Source: Halovulum dunhuangense (lineage in GTDB: Bacteria; Pseudomonadota; Alphaproteobacteria; Rhodobacterales; Rhodobacteraceae). From it: a stretch of DNA of 64,000 nucleotides. Under the pieces are notes generated by a model. The model was not told the DNA's origin and ran no database searches. It saw nothing but the letters and a program-made list of their open reading frames with translations. The translations under genes and the position numbers were made by a program. Positions 23,362 through 32,145 of the stretch are shown in pieces. Location of the stretch: positions 372,001-436,000 of the forward strand of contig NZ_JABFBC010000002.1 of the NCBI RefSeq assembly GCF_013093415.1, in the 5' to 3' direction. The stretch's first letter is position 1. Each line of letters begins with the position of its first letter.

Positions 23362-23377
23362 TATAAGTCTGGCTTAT
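23362..23377 (+). promoter_or_regulatory. oxyR -10 element and overlapping dyad at the start codon
   Basis: TATAAG (23362-23367) sits 8 nt before the oxyR ATG and would place the transcript start at or within a few bases of the start codon. It overlaps the perfect dyad ATAAG-TCTGG-CTTAT (23363-23377), which has the T-N11-A style of LysR-family sites and would suit OxyR autoregulation. The -35 region is poor, as is usual for regulated promoters. Confidence 0.45.
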
Positions 23378-24287
23378 GTCAAACCTGACCCTGAAGCAGT
23401 TGCGATACCTTGAGGCATTGGCCCGGCACGGCCATTTCGGGCGCGCGGCCGATGCCTGCGCCATCTCGCAGCCGGCGTTGTCCATGCAGATCCGGCAGCT
23501 CGAGGATACGCTTGGCACCGAGTTGTTCGAGCGCAGCGCCCGGCAGGTCCGGCTGACCGGCTTCGGCGCGGAGTTCGCGGCCCGCGCACGCGACATCCTG
23601 CGGTCGGTGGACGAGCTGGAGGACCTGGCCCGCGCCTCGCGCGACAGGCTTGTGGGCCGGCTCAGGATCGGGGTGATCCCCACGGTCGCGCCCTACCTGC
23701 TGCCCGCAATCATCGGCAACCTGACGCGCGCCAATGCCGGGCTCGACCTCCAGCTGCGCGAGACGGTGACGCCCCGGCTGATCGAGGAACTGGCCGACGG
23801 CCGGCTCGACACGGCCATCGTGGCGCTTCCGGTGTCCGAGCCGTCGCTGACAGAGACCGCCCTTTTCACCGAGGAATTCGTGCTGGTCCGCCCCGGCGCG
23901 GACGCGGGCAAGCCGGTTCCCAACCGCGAGACGTTGCGCGAGATGCGGCTTCTCCTGCTGGAAGAGGGGCACTGCTTCCGCGACCAGGCGCTGTCCTTCT
24001 GCAACATCCAGTCCGCCGCCCCCCGCGAGGTGCTGGAGGGAAGCTCGCTCTCGACCCTGGTGCAGATGGTCGGCGCGGGCATCGGCGTGACGCTGATCCC
24101 CGAGATGGCAGTCGCGGTCGAGACACGCTCGGCCCAGGTCTCCATCGCGCGCTTCCGCGAGCCGAAGCCCATGCGCACCATCGGGATGATCTGGCGCCGG
24201 ACCAGCCCGCTCGCCCGCGAACTGACCCAGATCGCCGAGGTCGTCCGCGCCTCGGCGCAGACGCTCCGTTCCGGGCCGGCGACCTAG
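23376..24287 (+). CDS. oxyR: hydrogen peroxide-sensing regulator OxyR
   Basis: LysR-type transcription factor that activates peroxide defence genes when oxidised. The 303 residues show the N-terminal helix-turn-helix (LKQLRYLEALARHGHFGRAA through QPALSMQIRQLEDTLG) and a substrate-binding domain with both redox cysteines of OxyR in EEGHCFRDQALSFC (Cys200 and Cys209). These cysteines, plus the divergent katG, separate OxyR from other LysR proteins. No Shine-Dalgarno is visible before ATG 23376, and a -10 box lies immediately upstream, so the mRNA may be leaderless. It ends 13 bp from the convergent nrdJ stop. Confidence 0.95.
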   Translation: MSNLTLKQLRYLEALARHGHFGRAADACAISQPALSMQIRQLEDTLGTELFERSARQVRLTGFGAEFAARARDILRSVDELEDLARASRDRLVGRLRIGVIPTVAPYLLPAIIGNLTRANAGLDLQLRETVTPRLIEELADGRLDTAIVALPVSEPSLTETALFTEEFVLVRPGADAGKPVPNRETLREMRLLLLEEGHCFRDQALSFCNIQSAAPREVLEGSSLSTLVQMVGAGIGVTLIPEMAVAVETRSAQVSIARFREPKPMRTIGMIWRRTSPLARELTQIAEVVRASAQTLRSGPAT

Positions 24288-24300
24288 CGCCGGCCGTGCC

Positions 24301-26550
24301 TCATGCGCATTTCGAGTGGCCGCATTCGGCGCAGGTCATGCAGCCCTCGATCATGCGCATGGCGTATTGGCCGCAATTCGGACAGGCCGGGCCGCGGTTG
24401 CCGTTCCCGTAGCCGGCCAGGTGGGGGTCTGATTTCGCGCCCATGCCCTCGCCGTCGAGAAAGCCGATCTCGATCATGTGCCGCTCGATCACCCCGCCGA
24501 TCGCGGCCAGGATCGAGGGGATGTAGCGCCCCTCCATCCAGGCGCCGCCACGCGGGTCGAACACGGCCTTCATCTCCTCGACCACGAAGCTGACATCGCC
24601 GCCGCGCCGGAACACCGCCGAGATCATCCGCGTCAGCGCCACGGTCCAGGCGAAATGCTCCATGTTCTTCGAGTTGATGAACACCTCGAAGGGACGGCGC
24701 TGGCCGCCCAGGACGATGTCGTTGATGGTGATGTAGATGGCGTGTTCGGACTCGGGCCACTTGATCTTGTAGGTGTTGCCTTCAAGCGTCTCGGGCCGGT
24801 CGAGCTTGTCGGCATGATGCAGCGCCTCGCCGCCCTCGACCTGCGCGGGATCCGCCTCTCCGACACTCAGCACGCTGCCCGTCACCGCGTTCGGCCGGTA
24901 GGTGGTGCAGCCCTTGCAGCCCTGGTCCCAGGCCGCGAGATAGACGTCCTTGAAATCCTCGAAGGGAATGTCGGCCGGGCAGTTGATCGTCTTGGAGATG
25001 CTCGAATCGACCCATTCCTGCGCCGCCGCCTGCATCCGCACATGTTCCAGCGGATCCAGCGTCTGGGCGGTCACGAAGCTGTCGGGGAACAGCGCGTCCC
25101 CCATCCGCGCCCGCCACTGCTGCACGGCGTAGTCCACCACCTCCTCCTCGGTGCGGCTGCCGTCGGGTTGCAGAACCTTGCGGGTGTAGCTGTGGGCAAA
25201 GACCGGCTCGATGCCGGAGCTGACATTCCCCGCAAGCAGGCTGATCGTGCCGGTGGGCGCGATCGATGTCACCAGCGCGTTGCGGATCCCGTGCCGGGCG
25301 ACGGCCTCGCGCACGTCAGGGTCCATGCGCTCCATCATGTCCGAGGCGATGAACCGGTCCCGGTCGAACAGCGGAAACGCCCCCTTCTCCTCGGCCAGAT
25401 GCGCCGAGGCGAGATAGGCCGCGCGCGCGATCCGCTGCAACCAGCGCCCGGTCAGACGCGCGGCTTCCTCGGATCCGTAGCGCAGGTCCAGCATCATCAG
25501 CGCATCGGCAAGCCCCGTGACGCCCAGCCCGATGCGGCGCTTCGCCTGCGCTTCCGCCGCCTGCTGGGGCAGCGGAAAGCGGCTGGCATCCACCACGTTG
25601 TCCATCATCCGCACCGCGACCGCGACCAGCTCGTCCAGCGCCGCCTCGTCCAGCGCCGCATCGGGTCCGAAGGGATCGCGCACCAGCCGCGCCAGGTTGA
25701 TCGAGCCCAGCAGGCAGGCGCCGTAAGGCGGCAGCGGCTGCTCGCCGCAGGGGTTGGTGGCGGCGATGGTCTCTGCGTAGTTCAGGTTGTTGCGCTGGTT
25801 GATGCGGTCGATGAAGATGACCCCGGGTTCCGCATAATCATAGGTCGCGCGCATGATCCGGTTCCACAGGTCGCGCGCCCGGACCGTGGCAAAGATCCGC
25901 CGCTCGAAGACCAGGTCCCAGTCGCCATCCTCCTTCACCGCCGCCATGAAGGCGTCGGTCACCAGCACCGACAGGTTGAACATGCGCAACCGCGCCGGGT
26001 CGCGCTTGGCGTCGATGAACTCGGCGATGTCGGGATGGTCGCAACGCATCGTCGCCATCATCGCCCCCCGGCGCGAGCCGGCCGACATGATCGTGCGGCA
26101 CATCGAATCCCACACGTCCATGAAGGACAGCGGGCCCGAGGCGTCGGCGCCCACGCCGTGCACCGCAGCCCCGCGTGGGCGGATGGTCGAGAAGTCGTAG
26201 CCGATGCCGCCGCCCTGCTGCATGGTCAGCGCGGCTTCCTTCAGCATCTCGAAGATGCCGGCCATGCTGTCGGGGATCGTGCCCATGACGAAGCAGTTGA
26301 AAAGCGTGACCGACCGCCCGGTGCCCGCGCCCGCCATGATCCGGCCCGCGGGAAGGAAGCGGAAATCCTCGAGCGCCGCGTAGAACCGCTGTTCCCAGGC
26401 GCCGGGGTTCTTCTCCACCACGGCCAGCGCGCGGGCGACCCGGCGCCAGCTGTCCTCGACGCTCAGGTCGATCGGTGCGCCCTCGGGGGTCTTGAAGCGG
26501 TACTTCATGTCCCAGATGGCTTCCGAGATGGGGGCGGCAAAACGGGTCAT
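24301..26550 (-). CDS. nrdJ: adenosylcobalamin-dependent ribonucleotide reductase (class II)
   Basis: Reduces ribonucleotides to deoxyribonucleotides using a B12-generated thiyl radical, with or without oxygen. The 749-residue protein has the first redox cysteine in TLFNCFVMG (Cys86), GGGIGYDFSTIRPRG, the radical-site block NPCGEQPLPPYGACLLGSIN (Cys about residue 268), APTGTISLLAGNVSSGIEP, and a C-terminal cysteine-rich tail (CPNCGQY, CMTCAECGHSKC) that resembles a zinc ribbon. No activity-site ATP cone is seen at the N-terminus. No class I subunit appears nearby. No cobalamin riboswitch is visible in the 144-bp upstream gap. Confidence 0.96.
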   Translation of the reverse strand: MTRFAAPISEAIWDMKYRFKTPEGAPIDLSVEDSWRRVARALAVVEKNPGAWEQRFYAALEDFRFLPAGRIMAGAGTGRSVTLFNCFVMGTIPDSMAGIFEMLKEAALTMQQGGGIGYDFSTIRPRGAAVHGVGADASGPLSFMDVWDSMCRTIMSAGSRRGAMMATMRCDHPDIAEFIDAKRDPARLRMFNLSVLVTDAFMAAVKEDGDWDLVFERRIFATVRARDLWNRIMRATYDYAEPGVIFIDRINQRNNLNYAETIAATNPCGEQPLPPYGACLLGSINLARLVRDPFGPDAALDEAALDELVAVAVRMMDNVVDASRFPLPQQAAEAQAKRRIGLGVTGLADALMMLDLRYGSEEAARLTGRWLQRIARAAYLASAHLAEEKGAFPLFDRDRFIASDMMERMDPDVREAVARHGIRNALVTSIAPTGTISLLAGNVSSGIEPVFAHSYTRKVLQPDGSRTEEEVVDYAVQQWRARMGDALFPDSFVTAQTLDPLEHVRMQAAAQEWVDSSISKTINCPADIPFEDFKDVYLAAWDQGCKGCTTYRPNAVTGSVLSVGEADPAQVEGGEALHHADKLDRPETLEGNTYKIKWPESEHAIYITINDIVLGGQRRPFEVFINSKNMEHFAWTVALTRMISAVFRRGGDVSFVVEEMKAVFDPRGGAWMEGRYIPSILAAIGGVIERHMIEIGFLDGEGMGAKSDPHLAGYGNGNRGPACPNCGQYAMRMIEGCMTCAECGHSKCA

Positions 26551-26587
26551 GCGGGCGATCCGGTGCTGTCATGGAAAGGGACCACGG

Positions 26588-26616
26588 AATGTAGCGCCGG
26601 CGTCCCCGTGCGGCAA
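26588..26616 (-). promoter_or_regulatory. candidate promoter of nrdJ
   Basis: TTGCCG (26616-26611) and TACATT (26593-26588) with a 17-nt spacer on the minus strand, about 37 nt before the nrdJ start. Confidence 0.45.
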
Positions 26617-26636
26617 CAACTTGTGGTGGCGTGCGG

Positions 26637-26664
26637 TTGCCGCCGCCGCGCCCGGTGCTACTGT
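26637..26664 (+). promoter_or_regulatory. candidate promoter of the DUF1489 gene
   Basis: TTGCCG (26637-26642) and TACTGT (26659-26664) with a 16-nt spacer, 30 nt before the ATG at 26695. It is divergent from the nrdJ promoter candidate. Confidence 0.38.
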
Positions 26665-26694
26665 TGGGACACGGGGAATCGAGGGGGCGAGCGC

Positions 26695-27138
26695 ATGGCC
26701 GGACCGGTCCATCTTCTGAAACTGTCGGTCGGAACCGAGTCGGTCGAGGATCTGGCCGCCTGGCAGGACAGCGTGGTCGAGCGCAACCGCGCCGCCGGGC
26801 TTGGCGCTGTGGTCACCCATACTACCCGCATGTGGCCCCGCCGCGAGGCCGAGATCCTTGCGGGCGGATCGATCTACTGGGTGATCCGGGGCGCCGTCCT
26901 GTGTCGGCAGAAGGTCCTGGGCCTCGAGGAACGCATCGGCGGCGACGGCATCCGCCGCTGCGCGATCGTGCTGGAACCGGGGCTGGTGCGCACCAGCCCC
27001 CAGCCGCGCCGCCCCTTCCAGGGCTGGCGCTACCTGAAGCCCACCGACGCGCCGGCCGATCTGGGGGCCTATGTCCCGGGCGAGGAAACACTCCCGCGTG
27101 AATTGGCAGAGGAGCTTGCGGCGCTAGGTGTCCTGTAG
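26695..27138 (+). CDS. DUF1489 family protein
   Basis: A 147-residue protein of the alphaproteobacterial DUF1489 family, of unknown function. It begins MAGPVHLLKLSVGTESVEDL and contains HTTRMWPRREAEIL and GSIYWVIRGAVLCRQKVLGLEE, the conserved core; the C-terminus PFQGWRYLKPTDAPADLG is also typical. GAGGGG precedes ATG 26695. The short leader and 46-bp gap to the next gene suggest co-transcription with the dienelactone hydrolase. Soluble, no signal peptide. Confidence 0.85.
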   Translation: MAGPVHLLKLSVGTESVEDLAAWQDSVVERNRAAGLGAVVTHTTRMWPRREAEILAGGSIYWVIRGAVLCRQKVLGLEERIGGDGIRRCAIVLEPGLVRTSPQPRRPFQGWRYLKPTDAPADLGAYVPGEETLPRELAEELAALGVL

Positions 27139-27184
27139 AGTGGCCCGCGTGGTCGCCGGACAGTCCATCGGAGGAAAAGACCAG

Positions 27185-28087
27185 ATGACCGAAGCCCAGA
27201 CCCCCCGCAAAAAGGCAGGCGATTTCGACCAGCGCCTGCTGGAACTCTATGACGGATATGTGCACGGCAAGATGAGCAAGCGCGCCTTCATGGACGCGGC
27301 CGCCAAGTTCGCCGTCGGCGGCGTGACCGTTGCCGCCCTCGTGGAAAGCCTTCAGCCCGATTACGCCCTGGCCCAGCAGGTCAGCCCCGATGACCCCGAC
27401 ATCGTGACGGAGCGGATCACCTACGCCTCGCCCGATGGGCATGGCGAGATCTCGGGCCTGCTGGCGCGCCCGGCGGCTGCGACCGATCCGATCGGCGCGG
27501 TGCTGGTGATCCACGAGAACCGCGGCCTCAATCCCTACATCGAGGATGTGGTGCGCCGCGTGGCCAAGGCCGGCTTCATCGCCCTTGGCCCCGACGGGCT
27601 GTCACCGCTGGGCGGGTATCCCGGCAATGACGACCAGGGCCGCGAGATGCAGGGCCAACTCGATTCTGCGAAGCTGATGGCGGATTTCTTCGCCGGCTAC
27701 GAGCACCTGACCACCATCGAGGGCGGCAACGGCAAGGTCGGCGCCGTGGGCTTCTGCTACGGCGGCGGCGTGTGCAACGCGCTGGCCGTGGCCTATCCCG
27801 GCATGGCCTGCTCGGTGCCCTATTACGGCCGGCAGGCCAACGCCGAGGATGCCGCACAGATCCAGGCGCCGCTGCTGCTGCACTATGCCGAGCTTGACAC
27901 CCGCATCAACGAGGGGTGGCCCGCCTATGAAGAGGCCTTGAAGGCAGCCGGCAAGACCTATGAGGCGCATATCTATCCGGGCGTGAACCACGGCTTCCAC
28001 AACGACACGACGCCGCGCTACGACCAGGCCGCGGCCGAACTGTCCTGGAGCCGCACCCTCGAGTGGTTCAACCGCTATCTTGTCTGA
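27185..28087 (+). CDS. dienelactone hydrolase family protein, probably exported
   Basis: Alpha/beta hydrolase of 300 residues. The DLH fold is shown by VLVIHENRGLNPYIEDVVRR, the nucleophile in GFCYGGGVCNA (G-x-C-x-G, Cys as in carboxymethylenebutenolidase), the Asp in HYAELDTRINEG and the His in GVNHGFHND, which complete the triad. An N-terminal region with MSKRAFMDAAAKFAVGGVTV then ALAQQ looks like a Tat-type signal with Lys-Arg, though it is preceded by about 30 residues. ATG 27185 has GGAGG 10 nt upstream. The substrate is not known; members act on dienelactones or other esters. Confidence 0.88.
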   Translation: MTEAQTPRKKAGDFDQRLLELYDGYVHGKMSKRAFMDAAAKFAVGGVTVAALVESLQPDYALAQQVSPDDPDIVTERITYASPDGHGEISGLLARPAAATDPIGAVLVIHENRGLNPYIEDVVRRVAKAGFIALGPDGLSPLGGYPGNDDQGREMQGQLDSAKLMADFFAGYEHLTTIEGGNGKVGAVGFCYGGGVCNALAVAYPGMACSVPYYGRQANAEDAAQIQAPLLLHYAELDTRINEGWPAYEEALKAAGKTYEAHIYPGVNHGFHNDTTPRYDQAAAELSWSRTLEWFNRYLV

Positions 28088-28095
28088 ACGCCTGG

Positions 28096-28119
28096 GGGCG
28101 GGGCCGCATGGCCCTGCCC
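28096..28119. terminator. stem-loop between the convergent DLH and hisG genes
   Basis: A 10-bp stem GGGCGGGGCC / GGCCCTGCCC with one G-T pair and loop GCAT, filling the 33-bp gap between the two stop codons. It has no T-run, so it may act as a weak bidirectional terminator or protect 3' ends. Confidence 0.5.
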
Positions 28120-28120
28120 T

Positions 28121-28831
28121 TCACGCCCAGGGCAGCGGCGCCGCGCCCAGCCCGATCCGCGTCGCCAGCGCCGCGTAGGCGTCGCGTTCCGCATCGCCCC
28201 AAGCCGCGCGCCGCGCCGCGAACAGCGTCGCCTGCGAGCGCAGGATCAGCCCATCGGACAGGATCCGCAGGTGGTTCGCGCGGAGCGTCTCTCCGGTCGA
28301 GGTGATGTCGGCCACCGCCTCGGCGGTCTGGTGCTTGACGGTGCCTTCGGTCGCGCCCTGGCTGTCCACCAGCTGGTAATCCGCGACGCCGTGGCGCTGG
28401 AAGAACCCCCGGACAAGGTTGTGATACTTGGTCGCGACCCGCAGCCGGTGGCCGTGCCGCGCACGGAAGGCGGCGGCGGCGGCGTCCAGATCGTCCATCG
28501 TCTCTACGTCGATCCAGAAGGCCGGCACCGCCACGATCAGATCGGCATGGCCGAAGCCCAGCTCTGCCAGTTCCATCACCGCGTCGGGCGCCAGCTTTTC
28601 CGCCACCAGGTCCTGCCCGGTCACACCCAGATGGATGCGGCCCGCGGCCAGTTCGCGCGGGATCTCTCCGGCGGAAAGCAGCACAAGCTCCACCCCGTCG
28701 AGCCCGCGCACCCGGCCCGCATATTCCCGCCCGGAGCCGCTGCGCTCCAGGGTGATCCCGCGTTCGGCGAACCACTCGAAGGTCTGGTCCTGCAACCGCC
28801 CCTTGGAGGGCACGCCCAGCTTCACGCTCAT
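28121..28831 (-). CDS. hisG: ATP phosphoribosyltransferase, short-form catalytic subunit
   Basis: First step of histidine synthesis, joining ATP and PRPP. At 236 residues it is the short form (HisG-S), which needs HisZ for activity and feedback control. MSVKLGVPSKGRLQDQTFEW begins the protein; GVTGQDLVAEK and the PRPP-binding block SQGATEGTVKHQTAEAVAD follow, with DITSTGETLRANHLRIL. The regulatory C-terminal domain of long HisG is absent, as expected. ATG 28831 overlaps the hisZ stop as ATGA. The frame is open far upstream inside hisZ but without homology. Confidence 0.96.
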   Translation of the reverse strand: MSVKLGVPSKGRLQDQTFEWFAERGITLERSGSGREYAGRVRGLDGVELVLLSAGEIPRELAAGRIHLGVTGQDLVAEKLAPDAVMELAELGFGHADLIVAVPAFWIDVETMDDLDAAAAAFRARHGHRLRVATKYHNLVRGFFQRHGVADYQLVDSQGATEGTVKHQTAEAVADITSTGETLRANHLRILSDGLILRSQATLFAARRAAWGDAERDAYAALATRIGLGAAPLPWA

Positions 28832-29949
28832 CGTCCCGCCTCCAGCGCCAGCAGCGCCTCGGGGCGGATCATGCCGCCCACCGCCGGCACGCCCTGCCCC
28901 GCGCCCAGCACGCGGGTCAGCGCGTCGTAGCGCCCGCCGCTGGCGATGACGGGCAGATCCTCGCGGTCCTCGGCATAAAAGCCGAAGACGAAGCCGTCGT
29001 AATACTCCAGCGTCGTGCGGCCGAAGGCACCCTCGAAGGGCAGGGCATCCACCGATACGCCCCGCCCGGCCAGCGCGTCCAGCCGCCTGGCGAAACGATC
29101 CACCGCCGGGCGCAGCGACGCGGTTTCGGCGGCAAGATCGCGCAACCGCGACAGCGCCTCGGGCGCCGGGGCGCGCAGGTCGAGCAGCGCCTCGATCACC
29201 GCCACCTCGCCCGCATGAAGCGGGGCCGACGCCGCCTCTTCCTGAAGCCTGTGGATCCGCGCCACGACCTCGGCCACGGCGCGCTTGCCAAGCGGCTTGC
29301 CGCCCGCGCGCACCGCGGCCTCGATCTGCGTCACGGGAATGTCGAGCGCGGGGCGCAGCGCGTCGGGCGCGGCGAAGCGGTCCAGCAGCCGATGGAACCG
29401 CGCCGGCCGCCACAGGTGCCGCCTGAGCGCCGCCCGCCGCGCCGGGCTGGTCGTCAGCCCCTCGATCGCGGCCATCAGAAGGCCCAGGTCGCCCGTCGCC
29501 GCGCGCAGGCCGCACCCCTCCAGGGCGGTGGCGATCAGGGCAAAGACCTCGGCATCGGCGGCCGCCGGGTTCGCACCGTCGAACAGTTCGAACCCCACCT
29601 GGAGATATTCGCGCGCCCGGCTCGATCCCGCCCCCTGGCGCCGCCATACCGGCCCGGCATAGGCGTAGCGCGCAGGTTCCGCCCCCTGCTCCATGTGCCG
29701 TTGCACGATGGGCACGGTGAAATCCGGGCGCAGCACCAACTCGCCCTCGCCGTCCTGGGTGGCAAAGGCGCGGGCGCGGATATCCTCTCCGTAGAGATCG
29801 AGCAGGGTATCGGCGGGCAGCAGCGCGGCCGGATCGACGCGGACCGCACCCGCCTCGGCGAACAGCGCCATAAGTCGCGCCACCTCGGCCTCGAGCCGGG
29901 CAAGCCCCGCGCCCGTGCGCGCGTCATCGAGATAGGCGCGTTCGATCAT
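28828..29949 (-). CDS. hisZ: ATP phosphoribosyltransferase regulatory subunit HisZ
   Basis: Catalytically inactive paralogue of histidyl-tRNA synthetase that activates short-form HisG and carries histidine feedback control. The 373 residues keep class II synthetase elements: LRPDFTVPIVQRHM, PVWRRQGAGSSRAREYLQVG (motif 2-like) and a C-terminal ASGGRYDALTRVLG (motif 3-like), but lack the anticodon-binding domain. It sits between hisS (1-bp gap) and hisG (4-nt overlap). This arrangement supports the assignment over a second tRNA synthetase. Confidence 0.95.
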   Translation of the reverse strand: MIERAYLDDARTGAGLARLEAEVARLMALFAEAGAVRVDPAALLPADTLLDLYGEDIRARAFATQDGEGELVLRPDFTVPIVQRHMEQGAEPARYAYAGPVWRRQGAGSSRAREYLQVGFELFDGANPAAADAEVFALIATALEGCGLRAATGDLGLLMAAIEGLTTSPARRAALRRHLWRPARFHRLLDRFAAPDALRPALDIPVTQIEAAVRAGGKPLGKRAVAEVVARIHRLQEEAASAPLHAGEVAVIEALLDLRAPAPEALSRLRDLAAETASLRPAVDRFARRLDALAGRGVSVDALPFEGAFGRTTLEYYDGFVFGFYAEDREDLPVIASGGRYDALTRVLGAGQGVPAVGGMIRPEALLALEAGR

Positions 29950-29950
29950 C

Positions 29951-31456
29951 TCAGCCGGCCTGTGCCCGGGCGATCATCCCGCGCACCTGGTCCACCAGGT
30001 CGGCGCGGGCAATCTCCATCTGCGCCGGTTGCGCCTTCCAGTCGTCATGGGTCTCGATGTTGGCGGCCAGCCGCGCGCCCAGCGCCAGATCCTTGATCTG
30101 CACGACACCCCGCGCCTTTTCGTCCGGACCCTCGATCACCGCGACCGGGCTTTGCCGGGCGTCCGCATATTTGAGCTGCTTGCCGAAATTGCCCGGGTTG
30201 CCGAGGAACACCTCGGCGCGGATGCCCGCCGCCCGCAGCTCCGCCGCCATCGCCTGGTAATCGGCCATCCGGTCGCGGTCCATCACCGTGACCACCACCG
30301 GCCCCGGCAGCGCACCGCCCGCGCGCCCCTTCTCGCGCAGCGCGGCAAGAAGCCGGTCCACGCCGATCGAGATGCCGGTCGCCGGCACCGCCTGCCCCGT
30401 GAAACGCTTGACCAGCCCGTCATAACGCCCGCCGCCCGAAACGCTGCCGAACTGCCGCTTGCGGCCCTTCTCGTCGAAGATGTCGAAGGTCAGCTCCGCC
30501 TCGAACACCGGCCCGGTGTAATAGCCAAGGCCGCGCACCACGGACGGGTCGAGCATCACGCGGTCCTCGCCCACGCCGCGCGCAGCAACCAATGCGGCGA
30601 TGGTCTCAAGCTCGGCCACGCCCTCGCGCCCGACCTCCGACACACCCACCAGGTCGGCCAGCGCGCGCAGCGTCGCCGCGCCATCCTCGCGACGCGCATC
30701 CATGAAGGCCATGATGACCGCGGCCTGATCGTCCGACAGCCCCGCACCTTCGGTGAAATCCCCCGAGGCGTCCTTGCGCCCCTTGCCCAGAAGCGCGCGC
30801 ACGCCGTCCGTGCCCAGCCGGTCCAGCTTGTCGATCGCGCGCAGCACGATGCCGCGCTCATGCTCGTGGCGGTCGGGGTCCGACGGGTCCAGCACGCCCG
30901 CCGCCTCCATCACGCCGTTCAGCACCTTGCGGTTGTTGATCCGAACCACATAGTCGCCGCGCGGGATGCCCACCGCCTCGAGCGTGTCGGTCAGCATCAC
31001 CGCGATCTCGGCGTCCGCCGCGACGGTCGGCGCGCCCACCGTGTCGGCGTCGCACTGGTAGAACTGCCGGAACCGCCCCGGCCCCGGCTTCTCGTTGCGC
31101 CAGACGGGGCCGACCGCGTAGCGGCGATAGGGGCTGGGCAGGTCGTTGCGATACTGGGCATAGACACGGGCCAGCGGCGCGGTCAGGTCGTAGCGCAGCG
31201 CAAGCCAGTCCTCGTCCTCGTCGGTCCAGGCAAAGACGCCGGCGTTGGGCCGGTCCACGTCGGGCAGATACTTGCCCAGCGCGTCCAGCGTCTCGATGGC
31301 GCTCGTCTCAAGGGGGTCGAAGCCGTAGCTTTCATAGACCTTGCAGATCTCGCCCAGCATGGCGTTCCGCTCGGCCACCTCGGCGCCGAAATAGTCCCGG
31401 AAGCCGCGCGGCTGGATCGCCTTCGGGCGCTGCGGCTTGGCGTTCTTCTGGCCCAT
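29951..31456 (-). CDS. hisS: histidyl-tRNA synthetase
   Basis: Charges tRNA-His in the cytosol. The 501 residues hold the class II core: [35 protein letters not shown], motif 2 [20 protein letters not shown], the HisA-type block [16 protein letters not shown], and motif 3 [13 protein letters not shown] with [10 protein letters not shown]. An anticodon-binding domain follows ([14 protein letters not shown] onward). At 501 residues it is longer than the 424-residue E. coli enzyme, as in many alphaproteobacteria. It is the first gene of hisS-hisZ-hisG. A 179-bp divergent gap separates it from the lipoprotein hydrolase. Confidence 0.97.
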   Translation of the reverse strand: MGQKNAKPQRPKAIQPRGFRDYFGAEVAERNAMLGEICKVYESYGFDPLETSAIETLDALGKYLPDVDRPNAGVFAWTDEDEDWLALRYDLTAPLARVYAQYRNDLPSPYRRYAVGPVWRNEKPGPGRFRQFYQCDADTVGAPTVAADAEIAVMLTDTLEAVGIPRGDYVVRINNRKVLNGVMEAAGVLDPSDPDRHEHERGIVLRAIDKLDRLGTDGVRALLGKGRKDASGDFTEGAGLSDDQAAVIMAFMDARREDGAATLRALADLVGVSEVGREGVAELETIAALVAARGVGEDRVMLDPSVVRGLGYYTGPVFEAELTFDIFDEKGRKRQFGSVSGGGRYDGLVKRFTGQAVPATGISIGVDRLLAALREKGRAGGALPGPVVVTVMDRDRMADYQAMAAELRAAGIRAEVFLGNPGNFGKQLKYADARQSPVAVIEGPDEKARGVVQIKDLALGARLAANIETHDDWKAQPAQMEIARADLVDQVRGMIARAQAG

Positions 31457-31571
31457 GAAAGCCCCTTGGTGCTGGTAATCGCGCGTGTCCTATCGCAGCG
31501 CCCCCGCCGGGGCAAGCGCCGGGGCGGTGCGGCGGGATCGCGCCGATCGGGCCGGGCGCGGATTTCGAAGG

Positions 31572-31601
31572 TTGCCGCATGCGCCGGCCGCCCCCGATAA
31601 G
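31572..31601 (+). promoter_or_regulatory. candidate promoter of the SleB-type lipoprotein gene
   Basis: TTGCCG (31572-31577) and GATAAG (31596-31601) with an 18-nt spacer, 34 nt before the ATG at 31636. Confidence 0.35.
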
Positions 31602-31635
31602 TCGCGGCTGAGAGCAACAGAATCACGGTTTCCGG

Positions 31636-32145
31636 ATGCGACAGATCACAACGCGCCTTGCTGCGCTGGCAGCCATCCTGGCAGTTTCCGCCTGCACCAC
31701 GATGGCCCCCGGCGACGGTTCCGATGCCGAAGTGACCCGCCTTTCCACCAGTTCCACCTATTCCGACCAGGACTTCCAGTGCCTGCTGGAAGCCATCTAC
31801 CACGAAGCCGCGGCCGACAGCATCGACGGGCAGCGGGCCGTGGCCAACGTGATCCTGAACCGTGCCGAGGATCCGCGCTTCCCCAATTCCGTGTGTGGCG
31901 TCGTCGCCGATGGGCAGGCGCAGGGCCGCTGCCAGTTCTCCTACCGCTGCGACGGCCGGCCCGAGGTCTTTGCCGACAAGGTGAAGCTTCAGACCGCGAC
32001 CCAGGCGACCACGGTGGTGCTGGCCAACCCCGAAGAGGATGTCACCAACGGCGCGCTCTTCTTCCATGCCGGCTGGATGAAGCCCGGTTGGTTCGCAAGC
32101 CTTCGCCGCACCGTGGCGCTGGGCGGCAACATCTTCTACCGCTGA
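31636..32145 (+). CDS. cell wall hydrolase (SleB family) lipoprotein
   Basis: A 169-residue predicted lipoprotein: signal MRQITTRLAALAAILAVSAC with lipobox VSAC (Cys20), then a Hydrolase_2/SleB-like domain. The domain signature is CLLEAIYHEAAADSIDGQRA, including the catalytic Glu of EAIYHEA, followed by VANVILNRAEDPRFP, SVCGVVADG and CQFSYRCDG. SleB proteins are lytic transglycosylase-like peptidoglycan hydrolases; in non-spore-formers such as this they presumably remodel the wall. The ribosome-binding site is weak. Its end overlaps the convergent flavin reductase gene by 10 bp. Confidence 0.85.
   Translation: MRQITTRLAALAAILAVSACTTMAPGDGSDAEVTRLSTSSTYSDQDFQCLLEAIYHEAAADSIDGQRAVANVILNRAEDPRFPNSVCGVVADGQAQGRCQFSYRCDGRPEVFADKVKLQTATQATTVVLANPEEDVTNGALFFHAGWMKPGWFASLRRTVALGGNIFYR

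Noticed and set aside
24478-26694. N-terminal 739 codons of a long plus-strand frame ending in the DUF1489 protein
   Set aside because: This part is antisense to nrdJ. Only the portion from ATG 26695, with a ribosome-binding site and family motifs, is real.
26551-26694. Cobalamin riboswitch ahead of nrdJ
   Set aside because: The gap is only 144 bp, shared with a divergent gene, and I see no B12-box-like element or multi-stem architecture.
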